DNA of 33,801 nt, taken from positions 1-33,801 of the forward strand of contig CAIMXI010000177.1 of the NCBI GenBank assembly GCA_903845365.1. The letters run 5' to 3'. The position numbers and the translations under genes were made by a program. Below are positions 9,172-16,170 of the stretch, in pieces. The stretch's first letter is position 1; each line of letters begins with the position of its first letter. The notes below the pieces were generated by a model. That model saw only the letters and a list, made by a program, of their open reading frames with translations. It was not told the origin of the DNA and ran no database searches. The DNA is from an uncultured Geobacteraceae bacterium. Lineage in GTDB: Bacteria; Desulfobacterota; Desulfuromonadia; Geobacterales; Pseudopelobacteraceae.

Positions 9172-10467
9172 TTAGTTTACTGACACAACGAAGGCCTTAA
9201 CTGACCTGTTCTTCCTATATATTATAATTTCACCCTTGTCCTCAACTTTTCCACTTTCGATACGGACACCATCTTTGGTAGAACGCGAGAGTATATGATA
9301 TTTCGATGTCCCGATAAATTCCTGCAGAACTGATTGAATCAACGACTCAGGAATAGCGGAGCTAATCGACAGCACCTGTACAGCTTCTATCCGCTTTGGA
9401 GTAGTGAAAACCCGGAAATCATATTTTTCGCTGACAAAGCGTTTCCAACCCGGATTTTTCTGCGCGAAAGTGCTGTCAAGCCCATCTTGCGGAATGAACG
9501 ATGGCAATGAGGGTGCGGCAACTGGTGGCGGCGTAGGGGGCTGAACCGGTTTTGGTGCAGTAGTGGGGGGCGCTGCTGTCACCGGAGATTTTTTTGCCAC
9601 TGAAGATGGCAGAAACTTCGCTTTCAGCGAGTTAAGCATCTGCGATTTTTGTGTAAGCAGATACCACCCACCGGTAACAGCGACGAGACAAGCCAGTGCA
9701 ATAACATAACTTTGCCACATAAAAAGAAATCTGTACCGATAATTTTGTTTAAAAGCAGAATGAGGATCTTCAGAAATTGTGTCTTCAATGTGTGGAGCAT
9801 TCTGGCTGACTCGAAATGCCTCGGCAGATGGTATCGGTGGTGAAGTGACATGGGTTGAATCTGATTTTTGAAGTGCAGAATCTGCCGGTTTTTTCGATGC
9901 TGTTTTAAGAGAGGGGGGCTTAACAGGTTCCGTTGATTCAGGAATAACAGGGGTAATGCGTTTTTCCGCTAATTTCTCTTCTGTCACCTTGGCTGATTTT
10001 TCGTGCCGATCCGTTTTTTGTTGTGCATCCTGCGATATTTTTTCCGGAGTGACAGCTTGCACAGCTGCCGGCTTTGGCGGGATAAAGACTCTATCCCACT
10101 CACTGCCGAAAAGCTTTTTGAGCGTGATCACAATATTTCCCAATATCATGTCATTTGGCTGACTCAAATCTACAAAATGCTCAAAGACGCCTTTAATCTC
10201 CCCCGCTTTGGCATTCCCTGGATGAAGGAGAATAAACGTCGGAGCACCGCTTCCAAGCAGCATCTGGATATGGCGGGCAACACTTTCAGCCGAAACATTC
10301 CCGATGTTCTCCTGGATGCAGACAGTAGCCGGGCGCTTTTCAAAAACATCCTTCATGCCACGATCGAAGTCTGTGACGACGTCGATTATGACTTTTAGAA
10401 ATGGCTGAAGCTCCTTCTTTAAGAGCTCCACCTTCGGGCTGTCTGATATGAATAGTAAATTAAGCAC
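9172..10467 (-). CDS. single-pass membrane protein with receiver-like N-terminus and proline-rich linker (431 aa)
   Basis: Not a family I can name. The first 125 residues read like a degenerate response-regulator fold: LLFISDSP at the start, PTFILLHPG where beta-4 would be, and no canonical phospho-acceptor pattern. A charged linker (about 130-240) leads to one membrane helix (252-271, VIALACLVAVTGGWYLLTQK). A Pro/Ala-rich stretch (about 295-325) and a conserved-looking C-terminal domain (about 335-431) follow. The topology, cytoplasmic sensor-like domain, one helix, proline-rich spacer and outer domain, recalls inner-membrane coupling proteins of secretion systems; that is inference from shape. 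It sits 38 bp after the YihY gene and 32 bp before the next unknown gene. Confidence 0.75.
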   Translation of the reverse strand: MLNLLFISDSPKVELLKKELQPFLKVIIDVVTDFDRGMKDVFEKRPATVCIQENIGNVSAESVARHIQMLLGSGAPTFILLHPGNAKAGEIKGVFEHFVDLSQPNDMILGNIVITLKKLFGSEWDRVFIPPKPAAVQAVTPEKISQDAQQKTDRHEKSAKVTEEKLAEKRITPVIPESTEPVKPPSLKTASKKPADSALQKSDSTHVTSPPIPSAEAFRVSQNAPHIEDTISEDPHSAFKQNYRYRFLFMWQSYVIALACLVAVTGGWYLLTQKSQMLNSLKAKFLPSSVAKKSPVTAAPPTTAPKPVQPPTPPPVAAPSLPSFIPQDGLDSTFAQKNPGWKRFVSEKYDFRVFTTPKRIEAVQVLSISSAIPESLIQSVLQEFIGTSKYHILSRSTKDGVRIESGKVEDKGEIIIYRKNRSVKAFVVSVN

Positions 10468-10505
10468 ATTCGACCTTGAAATTAGGATTCTTTTTTTTAC
10501 ACGCC

Positions 10506-11822
10506 CTACTTTAAATTGTCAACAGCAATAGCAGATGTAACCTTCAGCAGCAAATCTCGAACCGTTACGCCTCCAAGTCCGGTTCGGCACCCCTCATACC
10601 CCTGTCGTACGACATCTTCAGCAAGCAGGAACACCGGAGTTGTTACCTGAAGTGCTGAATCACCGCGTAACGCCCGAAGGAGTTCGCTCACATGCACCTC
10701 TACCGGGTCGCGCGACGGCAGCCAGCCGGTCTCGCTCCCTGCGGTCGAAACCAGATAGCCAAGCTGTTCCAATTCACTGATAACGGACTCGACCGGCAGT
10801 ATCGGGACATTAAGTTCATCAGCGATCACTCGAGCAGGCGGCGGAGTTCCCCCCTTTTGAAATTGAAGACTTACCTGTAGTATAACCGCTACGGCAAGCT
10901 CCTCTCGAACCGTGGCATTTAAATGAAAGGCACTGCTTCCTGCGCCCCCATGACCGCGATGCTGATGGGCAAACACGATTTCAAGACCAAAGAGCACGAT
11001 GAGCCAACTTGTATAGATCCAGACCAGAAAGACCGGAAGCGCCGACAATGTACCATAAATTGCGTTATAGTTGGCAACACCGACCTGAAAGTGAAAGTAC
11101 CCCCACTGAGCCAGTTCCCAGGCAGTCCCGGCGATAACCGCTCCAATGATTGCTGATCCAAGCCTGATTCTGATATTTGGAATAAAAATATAGAGGAACA
11201 CCATAGCGATCCAAACGCTGAGATAGGGTAATAAGCGGAACAGCAGCAGGATCGCGTCGCCAAGATAGGTATTCTGAATGAGCCACTGCAACAGCCATTG
11301 GCTCTGCAGCGAAGAGGTCATACTGGTGGCGGCAAGCAGCAGGATCGGCCCGACGATAACGACGCTCAGGTAATCACTGAAGCGCCTCTGCAGTGTGCGG
11401 GTTTCACTAACTCCCCAGACCGCATTAAAAGCCTCATTGATGCTGTCCATCAGAGAGATCACCGTGACAATAAGCATAACAAGACCGACAGCCCCGAGAG
11501 ATTTCACATTTGTATTATTTACGTAGGCAATAATTCGTGCAATTGTCTCTTCAGAATCACCGGCAAACTGTTGGAGAATCGGCTCCAGAGCATTTTGCGC
11601 ACCAAAAACTTTGAGTACGGCAAAAGTAATGGCAAGAAACGGCACAAGTGACAGTACGCTGGTATAGGTGAGAGCGGCTGCGCGTAGCGGCCCTTTGTGG
11701 GTAATAAAATTGCCTGTAATGGCATAGATGACTCTAAAAATCGGAAAAAAGCGCCCTTTCAAGCTGCCCAGGTCATCAGGGGATCCCGTTTGTAATAGAG
11801 CTGGAATTTTCGAATTTTGCAT
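10506..11822 (-). CDS. YihY/BrkB family membrane protein
   Basis: Polytopic inner-membrane protein of the YihY/virulence factor BrkB family, formerly mislabelled ribonuclease BN. It has 438 residues. The family signature RAAALTYTSVLSLVPFL is at about 45-62, and six predicted helices run to about residue 285, including AVIAGTAWELAQWGYF and YGTLSALPVFLVWIYTSWLIVLFGLE. The last 150 residues are soluble and look like a winged-helix tail (RVIADELNVPILPVESVISELEQLGYL), which some family members carry. Its molecular role is not settled. It lies 33 bp after the small membrane protein gene and in the same minus-strand run. Confidence 0.9.
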   Translation of the reverse strand: MQNSKIPALLQTGSPDDLGSLKGRFFPIFRVIYAITGNFITHKGPLRAAALTYTSVLSLVPFLAITFAVLKVFGAQNALEPILQQFAGDSEETIARIIAYVNNTNVKSLGAVGLVMLIVTVISLMDSINEAFNAVWGVSETRTLQRRFSDYLSVVIVGPILLLAATSMTSSLQSQWLLQWLIQNTYLGDAILLLFRLLPYLSVWIAMVFLYIFIPNIRIRLGSAIIGAVIAGTAWELAQWGYFHFQVGVANYNAIYGTLSALPVFLVWIYTSWLIVLFGLEIVFAHQHRGHGGAGSSAFHLNATVREELAVAVILQVSLQFQKGGTPPPARVIADELNVPILPVESVISELEQLGYLVSTAGSETGWLPSRDPVEVHVSELLRALRGDSALQVTTPVFLLAEDVVRQGYEGCRTGLGGVTVRDLLLKVTSAIAVDNLK

Positions 11823-11855
11823 GCTGAGCCTCGCCGACCTTCACGGAACATCTTT

Positions 11856-12221
11856 TCAGATTGTGATAGTTTCCCCTGGACGTACACGCCTCTGTTCATC
11901 TCTGGCCGGGCTGTCGATTTCGTTCGATAACAGATAAAAAAAGAGGAATATCAGGGTTGCAATGCCTATAAGCAGTGGAAAGAGTCGGACTTCTACATCG
12001 TTTTTTCGAGGTGCAAGCAAGAAACCGAGGACTGTCACCATAGCGCCACATCCGCCAAGCGCAGCCGCCCAAAACATTACGTTTTGATAGACACTGTTCT
12101 TGGCAGTTGCTGACAATGAAAAAAAGTCAGTTACCTGTGAGTGAAAAAAACTCGCCGCTATAATCATGATCAAGGCAGCCAGAACAAGACGCATGCCATT
12201 TCTGACGGTACGCTTACGCAC
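11856..12221 (-). CDS. small membrane protein of unknown function (121 aa)
   Basis: Unrecognised. About three hydrophobic segments are visible (LVLAALIMIIAASFF, MFWAAALGGCGAMVTVLGFLLA, LLIGIATLIFLFFYLL), followed by a charged C-terminal tail. The start is GTG at 12219-12221, supported by GGGGG about 8 bases upstream. The gene begins 12 bp after the YrdC/YciO stop and ends 33 bp before YihY, so it is probably co-transcribed with both. Confidence 0.75.
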   Translation of the reverse strand: MRKRTVRNGMRLVLAALIMIIAASFFHSQVTDFFSLSATAKNSVYQNVMFWAAALGGCGAMVTVLGFLLAPRKNDVEVRLFPLLIGIATLIFLFFYLLSNEIDSPARDEQRRVRPGETITI

Positions 12222-12233
12222 CAGTTACCCCCA

Positions 12234-12845
12234 TTATCTGCCGCACCATGACACATCGCCAAGGCCTGCTCGCAATACTTCAGGAACCGCTCCGATCAGG
12301 CTTACCACAGAACTGACATCTGTTGTCAACAGACCACCGTCAAGAATAAAATCGAGTTGCTTGCCGAAGGTTTCGGCAATGTTGCGCGGATCGCCTTCAG
12401 GCTCCTCTCCGGAGATGTTGGCGCTGGTGGTTATAATCGGATTGCCGAGTGCGGTGACGAGATCAATGCATATTCTGTTATCCGGGATACGGATGCCAAC
12501 GGTCTTCTGCCTGGCTAACAGTAAATCAGGAACTTCACGAGTCGCCTCAAAGACAAAGGTGTACGGACCTGGAAGATAGCGTTTAATTATCTTAAAGGCT
12601 GAGTTACTGACCCTGGCATACTCGGAAATTTCCGAGAGTGATGAGCAGATAACCGAGAACGGCTTGCGTCGATCACGCTGTTTCATCTGATAGATGCGTT
12701 CGATACTTTTTTTACAGAAGATCGAACAGCCGATGCCATATGTTGTATCAGTCGGATAGGCGATTACCTTACCTTCCTTAAGGCTCTCGACGACCCGTGA
12801 GATCTGATGCGGCTGGGGAAATTCCTGGTTTATTTCCAGTATCAT
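12234..12845 (-). CDS. YrdC/Sua5-domain protein, YciO type (threonylcarbamoyl-AMP synthase-like)
   Basis: The YrdC-like domain makes threonylcarbamoyl-adenylate from Thr, bicarbonate and ATP for the t6A modification of tRNA. The 203-residue protein has only this domain, without the Sua5 C-terminal domain. Visible motifs are YPTDTTYGIGC near the N-terminus, the basic KQRDRRKPFSVIC segment, and ITTSANISGE, the nucleotide-binding SxN loop. Overall layout and the ending (VLRAGLGDVSW) are closer to YciO than to TsaC, and YciO proteins are less certain to carry out t6A synthesis. Its start codon overlaps the rmuC stop by 4 bp. Confidence 0.88.
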   Translation of the reverse strand: MILEINQEFPQPHQISRVVESLKEGKVIAYPTDTTYGIGCSIFCKKSIERIYQMKQRDRRKPFSVICSSLSEISEYARVSNSAFKIIKRYLPGPYTFVFEATREVPDLLLARQKTVGIRIPDNRICIDLVTALGNPIITTSANISGEEPEGDPRNIAETFGKQLDFILDGGLLTTDVSSVVSLIGAVPEVLRAGLGDVSWCGR

Positions 12846-14254
12846 GGCTTTGCTACCTGCGTTTCGCTATCATTTGCAGCTTCTTCTGATATTTCTGTTA
12901 TATCTTCCAGCTCAAAAACATCCTCCACCACTACCGCCTCAGTTCCCTGGCGAGGATCATCCTGCACATCGCGCAGTTTCCGTTCAATGACCCTTGTTCG
13001 GGTAGCGGCCTGATCAATATGATTGCCCGCCTCAACCAGCTTTTTGCGTGTTTTTTCCAGAATAATGCCAAATTTTGAAAATTCTGTACGCACCGCGCCA
13101 AGCAGATTCCAAACTTCGGCAGACCGCTTTTCAATGGCAAGCGTCCTGAACCCCATCTGTAGACTGTTCAAGAGCGCCGCCAGGGTGGTCGGCCCGGCAA
13201 CCATAACCTTGAATTCACGCTGCAGTGCATCAAAGAGACCAGGCAGGCGCAGCACTTCTGCGTATAACCCTTCTGTCGGCAGAAACATGACGCCAAAATC
13301 AGTTGTATGAGGTGGATCCAGATATTTATCCCGGATATTTCTTGCCATCTCCCTTACCGCACGATCAAGCTGTTTTTTTGCCTCGGCAGCAGCAAATATA
13401 TCTGCCGCCTCCTCCGCTTCAATCAAACGGAGATAATCCTCCTGAGGAAATTTGGCGTCCAGCGGCAGCCAGACCATGCCATCAGAGGTGCCGTCACGCC
13501 CAGGGAGCTTCAGGGCAAATTCCACCCTCTGGCCGCTCCCCTTTCTCGTTTCCACATTTGAGTCATATTGACCTGGGGCAAGGATCTGCTCAAGCAGGCT
13601 CGCCAACTGAATTTCACCGAAAGTGCCACGACTCTTTACATTTGTCAGCACTTTTTTCAGGTCGCCGACGCCGTTGGCAAGCGACTGCATTTCTCCCAGA
13701 CCGCGCTGTACGAGTTCAAGACGTTCACTAACCAGCTTGAAAGATTCACCAAGGCGCTTTTCAAGGGTGTCATGCAGCTTTTCATCAACAGTAGCCCGCA
13801 TCTGTTCCAGTTTCCGGGCATTATCTTCCTGAATGAGACGCAGGCGGGCATCAACAGCTTCGCGTAATTTATCAAGCCTCCCTTCGTTACTCGAAGTAAG
13901 CTCTTTCAACTGAGCGGCAAACAGTTCCAGTTGATTTTTCTGCAAGCCAGCAATGTCACTCATTCGTTTTGACAGAGAGTCACCCAGCAGAGTGACAGTG
14001 CCGGTCATCTCTTCCCTCAAAAGGCGGGAACCGGTAACAGCCTCCTCACGACCACGCGCCGACTCCTCACGAAACATCCGCTCATGCCGTTCAAGCAGTT
14101 TTTCAATGCCGTCAATCTTTTGCGGCAGATCCGCATTGCCGGCAGCCCCGCGTCTGCCCCTGACAAACAGCGCAGTGAGCAACCCGAAACAGGCAAGCAG
14201 GAGCAGAATAATGCTATAGGCGATCAGTTTTTCATCTTGCAAACATCTACCCAC
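12842..14254 (-). CDS. rmuC: DNA recombination protein RmuC
   Basis: RmuC-family protein, linked by genetics in E. coli to limiting inversions at short inverted repeats; the core has a nuclease-like fold. It has 470 residues: an N-terminal membrane anchor (about 10-30), a long coiled coil (about 45-200), then the conserved core beginning SRGTFGEIQLASLLEQIL and including LDAKFPQEDYLRL and FLPTEGLYAEVLR. The tail is acidic. The start given is a GTG (14252-14254) with no good ribosome site. A TTG at 14242 is also possible. Either start overlaps the YbaK/EbsC gene, and the stop overlaps the next gene by 4 bp. Confidence 0.92.
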   Translation of the reverse strand: MGRCLQDEKLIAYSIILLLLACFGLLTALFVRGRRGAAGNADLPQKIDGIEKLLERHERMFREESARGREEAVTGSRLLREEMTGTVTLLGDSLSKRMSDIAGLQKNQLELFAAQLKELTSSNEGRLDKLREAVDARLRLIQEDNARKLEQMRATVDEKLHDTLEKRLGESFKLVSERLELVQRGLGEMQSLANGVGDLKKVLTNVKSRGTFGEIQLASLLEQILAPGQYDSNVETRKGSGQRVEFALKLPGRDGTSDGMVWLPLDAKFPQEDYLRLIEAEEAADIFAAAEAKKQLDRAVREMARNIRDKYLDPPHTTDFGVMFLPTEGLYAEVLRLPGLFDALQREFKVMVAGPTTLAALLNSLQMGFRTLAIEKRSAEVWNLLGAVRTEFSKFGIILEKTRKKLVEAGNHIDQAATRTRVIERKLRDVQDDPRQGTEAVVVEDVFELEDITEISEEAANDSETQVAKP

Positions 14255-14694
14255 TTTCTGGGCTTTGCCAGCTCTTCCAATTCAGCGCAATTCAATTGAA
14301 TGGCAGAGTTAGGGCTGCCACAGGCAGGATAGAGCGTAGCCAGGCGCTTTAAAGACATGTCGAGATAAACCTCTACATCCTCATTTATGCCAAAAGGACA
14401 GACACCACCGATTTCATGACCGATCATCGCCTCAACTTCCACAGGAGAGAGCATTACCGCTTTGCAACTGAATTCATCCTTGAACTTCCTGTTGTCAACT
14501 TTTACATCCCCCGCGACAACGATCAATATTCCTCTGTTTTCAATTCTAAAGGAGAGAGATTTGGCAATATTGGCCTCTTCGGTATTCAGCGCTTCGGCAG
14601 CCAGCGCCACCGTCGCACTTGATGTCTCAAACTCTTGTATATCTCTATCTTTATTCCATTTTTTCAAATATTCGCGAGCTCTGTCAATGCTCAT
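14224..14694 (-). CDS. YbaK/EbsC-family aminoacyl-tRNA deacylase
   Basis: Trans-editing domain related to YbaK/ProXp, which hydrolyses mischarged tRNAs; substrate varies among members. It has 156 residues, a normal length. Motifs seen: AKSLSFR with the conserved Lys (about residue 45), VVAGDVKVD, LSPVEVEAMIGHEIGGVCPFG, and the late ACGSPNSAIQL. GGGG lies about 10 bases before the ATG at 14692-14694. It starts 15 bp after the yciA stop and overlaps rmuC by about 31 bp. Confidence 0.9.
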   Translation of the reverse strand: MSIDRAREYLKKWNKDRDIQEFETSSATVALAAEALNTEEANIAKSLSFRIENRGILIVVAGDVKVDNRKFKDEFSCKAVMLSPVEVEAMIGHEIGGVCPFGINEDVEVYLDMSLKRLATLYPACGSPNSAIQLNCAELEELAKPRKWVDVCKMKN

Positions 14695-14709
14695 ACATAG
14701 ATTCCCCTA

Positions 14710-15132
14710 TCAAATAGTCCGTTCATTCATTTGGATCAACCGCTTCCTTCCTTCATGATCCACCGCCACATATGTGTAGGATGCTTCCGTAACCATAAAA
14801 GGCGCGGTATCCTTACCGATTTTCATTTCCCGAAAAACTGGTTTCACCCAGACCTCCAGCCTGATGGTGACTGATGAGCTTCCTATCCTCGCCACTTTGC
14901 CGTAGCAACAGACCACATCACCCACTTTTACCGGTTTGATAAATTTCATGGCGTCTACCGCAATGGTAACAACGCGGCCGCCGCCGATTTCGATTGCCAT
15001 CATGCCGCCGGCAATATCCATCTGCGACATAATCCATCCGCCGAATATATCGCCATTGGCATTTGTGTCACCAGGCATCGGAGATGTGCGGAGCAGCAGC
15101 TCTCCCTCCGGATTCGTACTGTTGTTAGTCAT
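14710..15132 (-). CDS. yciA: YciA-type acyl-CoA thioesterase
   Basis: Hotdog-fold thioesterase that hydrolyses acyl-CoA to free acid and CoA, in the cytoplasm. The 140-residue protein has the YciA signature GDTNANGDIFGGWIMSQMD (about 21-39), the active-site region of this family, followed by VTIAVDAMKFIKPVKVGDVVCCY. The family acts on a broad range of acyl-CoAs; the preference here is unknown. AAGGAG lies 6 bases before the ATG. It is the first gene of the long minus-strand run that continues toward the GspE/PilB-like ATPase. Confidence 0.92.
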   Translation of the reverse strand: MTNNSTNPEGELLLRTSPMPGDTNANGDIFGGWIMSQMDIAGGMMAIEIGGGRVVTIAVDAMKFIKPVKVGDVVCCYGKVARIGSSSVTIRLEVWVKPVFREMKIGKDTAPFMVTEASYTYVAVDHEGRKRLIQMNERTI

Positions 15133-15291
15133 GGTAGCTCCTTACTTGCAGATTTCCTGATCCGGAACGGGCTATTTCGTTGTTTTCAGTAAACTGAACC
15201 GGCACATATCAATGCTACTTCATGGCTGCTGTTCCTGCCAACGGGCTTGTTGGATCATCTGCTTTTCGGTGTTTCTTCATTTTTTTGCTTA
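15133..15291. other. intergenic region upstream of yciA
   Basis: This stretch holds a 14-bp inverted repeat, TTCAGTAAACTGAA (15185-15198), about 55 bp before the yciA start. It could be an operator; I see no convincing promoter pair next to it. No gene is visible. Confidence 0.3.
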
Positions 15292-15729
15292 TTAATTTTG
15301 CAATTCAAGAAACTTCTGTGGAGTTAATACTTGGATTTCTCCGATTCTCATGAAATCTGTGTCAAAGGTGATCAGGCAGGAACAACGGGTTTCAATGGCT
15401 GTTGACAGAATGATCGCGTCAGCGATAGCCAGTCCGTTAGCTTTTTTTAGGGCGGCTGTACGCAAAATCCATCCATTGCGAAATTCTACGATGGAAAACA
15501 GTGGGAGTGATTCTATGGATTTGACTATTCGTTCAGCTTCAACGGATTGATCGGCAGCGGTGAGAATGGCAGCAAGTTCCAAGATGGTAATAGTAGCAAC
15601 AACGGATTTGATGCGTTTGGTGAAAAGTAGCTGAAAAAAAGCCGCACAGCTTTCCACCTTGTCCGGCTCGTTATTAAAAAAGCCGAGCAGCACATTGGTG
15701 TCAATGCAAACAGTCACAGACCGCGCCAT
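15292..15729 (-). CDS. PIN-domain ribonuclease toxin (VapC-like)
   Basis: Predicted Mg-dependent RNase toxin. It has 145 residues, and the acidic PIN residues are in place: Asp10 (VCIDTNVLLGFF), Glu51 (ILELAAIL), Asp104 (AIADAIILSTA) and Asp123/125 (ITFDTDFM). The start ATG (15727-15729) lies inside the antitoxin gene, a 16-bp overlap typical of toxin-antitoxin operons. A GTG four codons later is a possible alternative. RNA target unknown. Confidence 0.88.
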   Translation of the reverse strand: MARSVTVCIDTNVLLGFFNNEPDKVESCAAFFQLLFTKRIKSVVATITILELAAILTAADQSVEAERIVKSIESLPLFSIVEFRNGWILRTAALKKANGLAIADAIILSTAIETRCSCLITFDTDFMRIGEIQVLTPQKFLELQN

Positions 15730-15950
15730 TCGCTACGGATATTTTTCTGCATTTCAACTGAGTCTGTCCCTGAAAAATTATGGCTGATACCTCGCAGTGC
15801 AAGAAAACTTATTTCTGCTTTAGTTAACTGATTTCGTTTTGATGTTATTTTAGGGAGCAGCAGCTCTACCTCGGTATGTTCCGGCAGATCCACCGGTATT
15901 CGAGGCACGAATACACCATGTTCATACGTGGCAGCAATGGTCTGTGGCAT
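15714..15950 (-). CDS. AF2212-like (DUF104) antitoxin
   Basis: Small antitoxin paired with the downstream PIN toxin. The first 35 residues match the DUF104 pattern (TIAATYEHGVFVPRIPVDLPEHTEVELLLP). The remaining 40 residues, with EISFLALRGISHNFSGTD, presumably bind and neutralise the toxin. At 78 residues it is at the usual size. GGGAGG is 8 bases before the ATG, and a promoter overlapping a palindrome lies just upstream. Confidence 0.85.
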   Translation of the reverse strand: MPQTIAATYEHGVFVPRIPVDLPEHTEVELLLPKITSKRNQLTKAEISFLALRGISHNFSGTDSVEMQKNIRSEWRGL

Positions 15951-15974
15951 TGTAAAATCCTCCCTTTTGATGAA

Positions 15975-16006
15975 GTTACTGTAACACAGAGGGCGGTGTG
16001 AGGCAA
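15975..16006 (-). promoter_or_regulatory. toxin-antitoxin promoter with overlapping palindrome
   Basis: On the minus strand, TTGCCT (16001-16006) and TACAGT (15978-15983) are spaced 17 bp, each 4 of 6 to consensus. The -10 box is covered by the perfect inverted repeat GTTAC-T-GTAAC (15975-15985). That arrangement suits autorepression by the toxin-antitoxin complex. Motif-based only. Confidence 0.4.
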
Positions 16007-16042
16007 GCTTCCTTGTGCCACAAACCGCATCTCAAGCGGCAT

Positions 16043-16168
16043 TTAGGCGCTATTTTGAAGCCAGAGACTTTCAGAGTTAAGCCGACGGTCATGTTCAGTT
16101 CTGGACTGCCATTCCCCTGCCACCAGCGGCGCAATCAACTGCTGGTAGTTAAGGATCCAGTTGAACAT
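16043..16168 (-). CDS. possible small protein (41 aa) directly after kup
   Basis: An ATG (16166-16168) 3 bp after the kup stop opens a 41-codon frame ending at TAA. GGAG at the end of kup is 8 bases upstream, a good ribosome site. The peptide has a hydrophobic start (MFNWILNYQQLIAPLV) and a charged middle (QSRTEHDRRLN). I recognise no family. It could be a translated small protein or chance. Confidence 0.3.
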   Translation of the reverse strand: MFNWILNYQQLIAPLVAGEWQSRTEHDRRLNSESLWLQNSA

Positions 16169-16170
16169 AA

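Noticed and set aside
13303-13731. 142-codon plus-strand frame
   Set aside because: Fully antisense to rmuC, whose domains are clear; translated composition is not protein-like.
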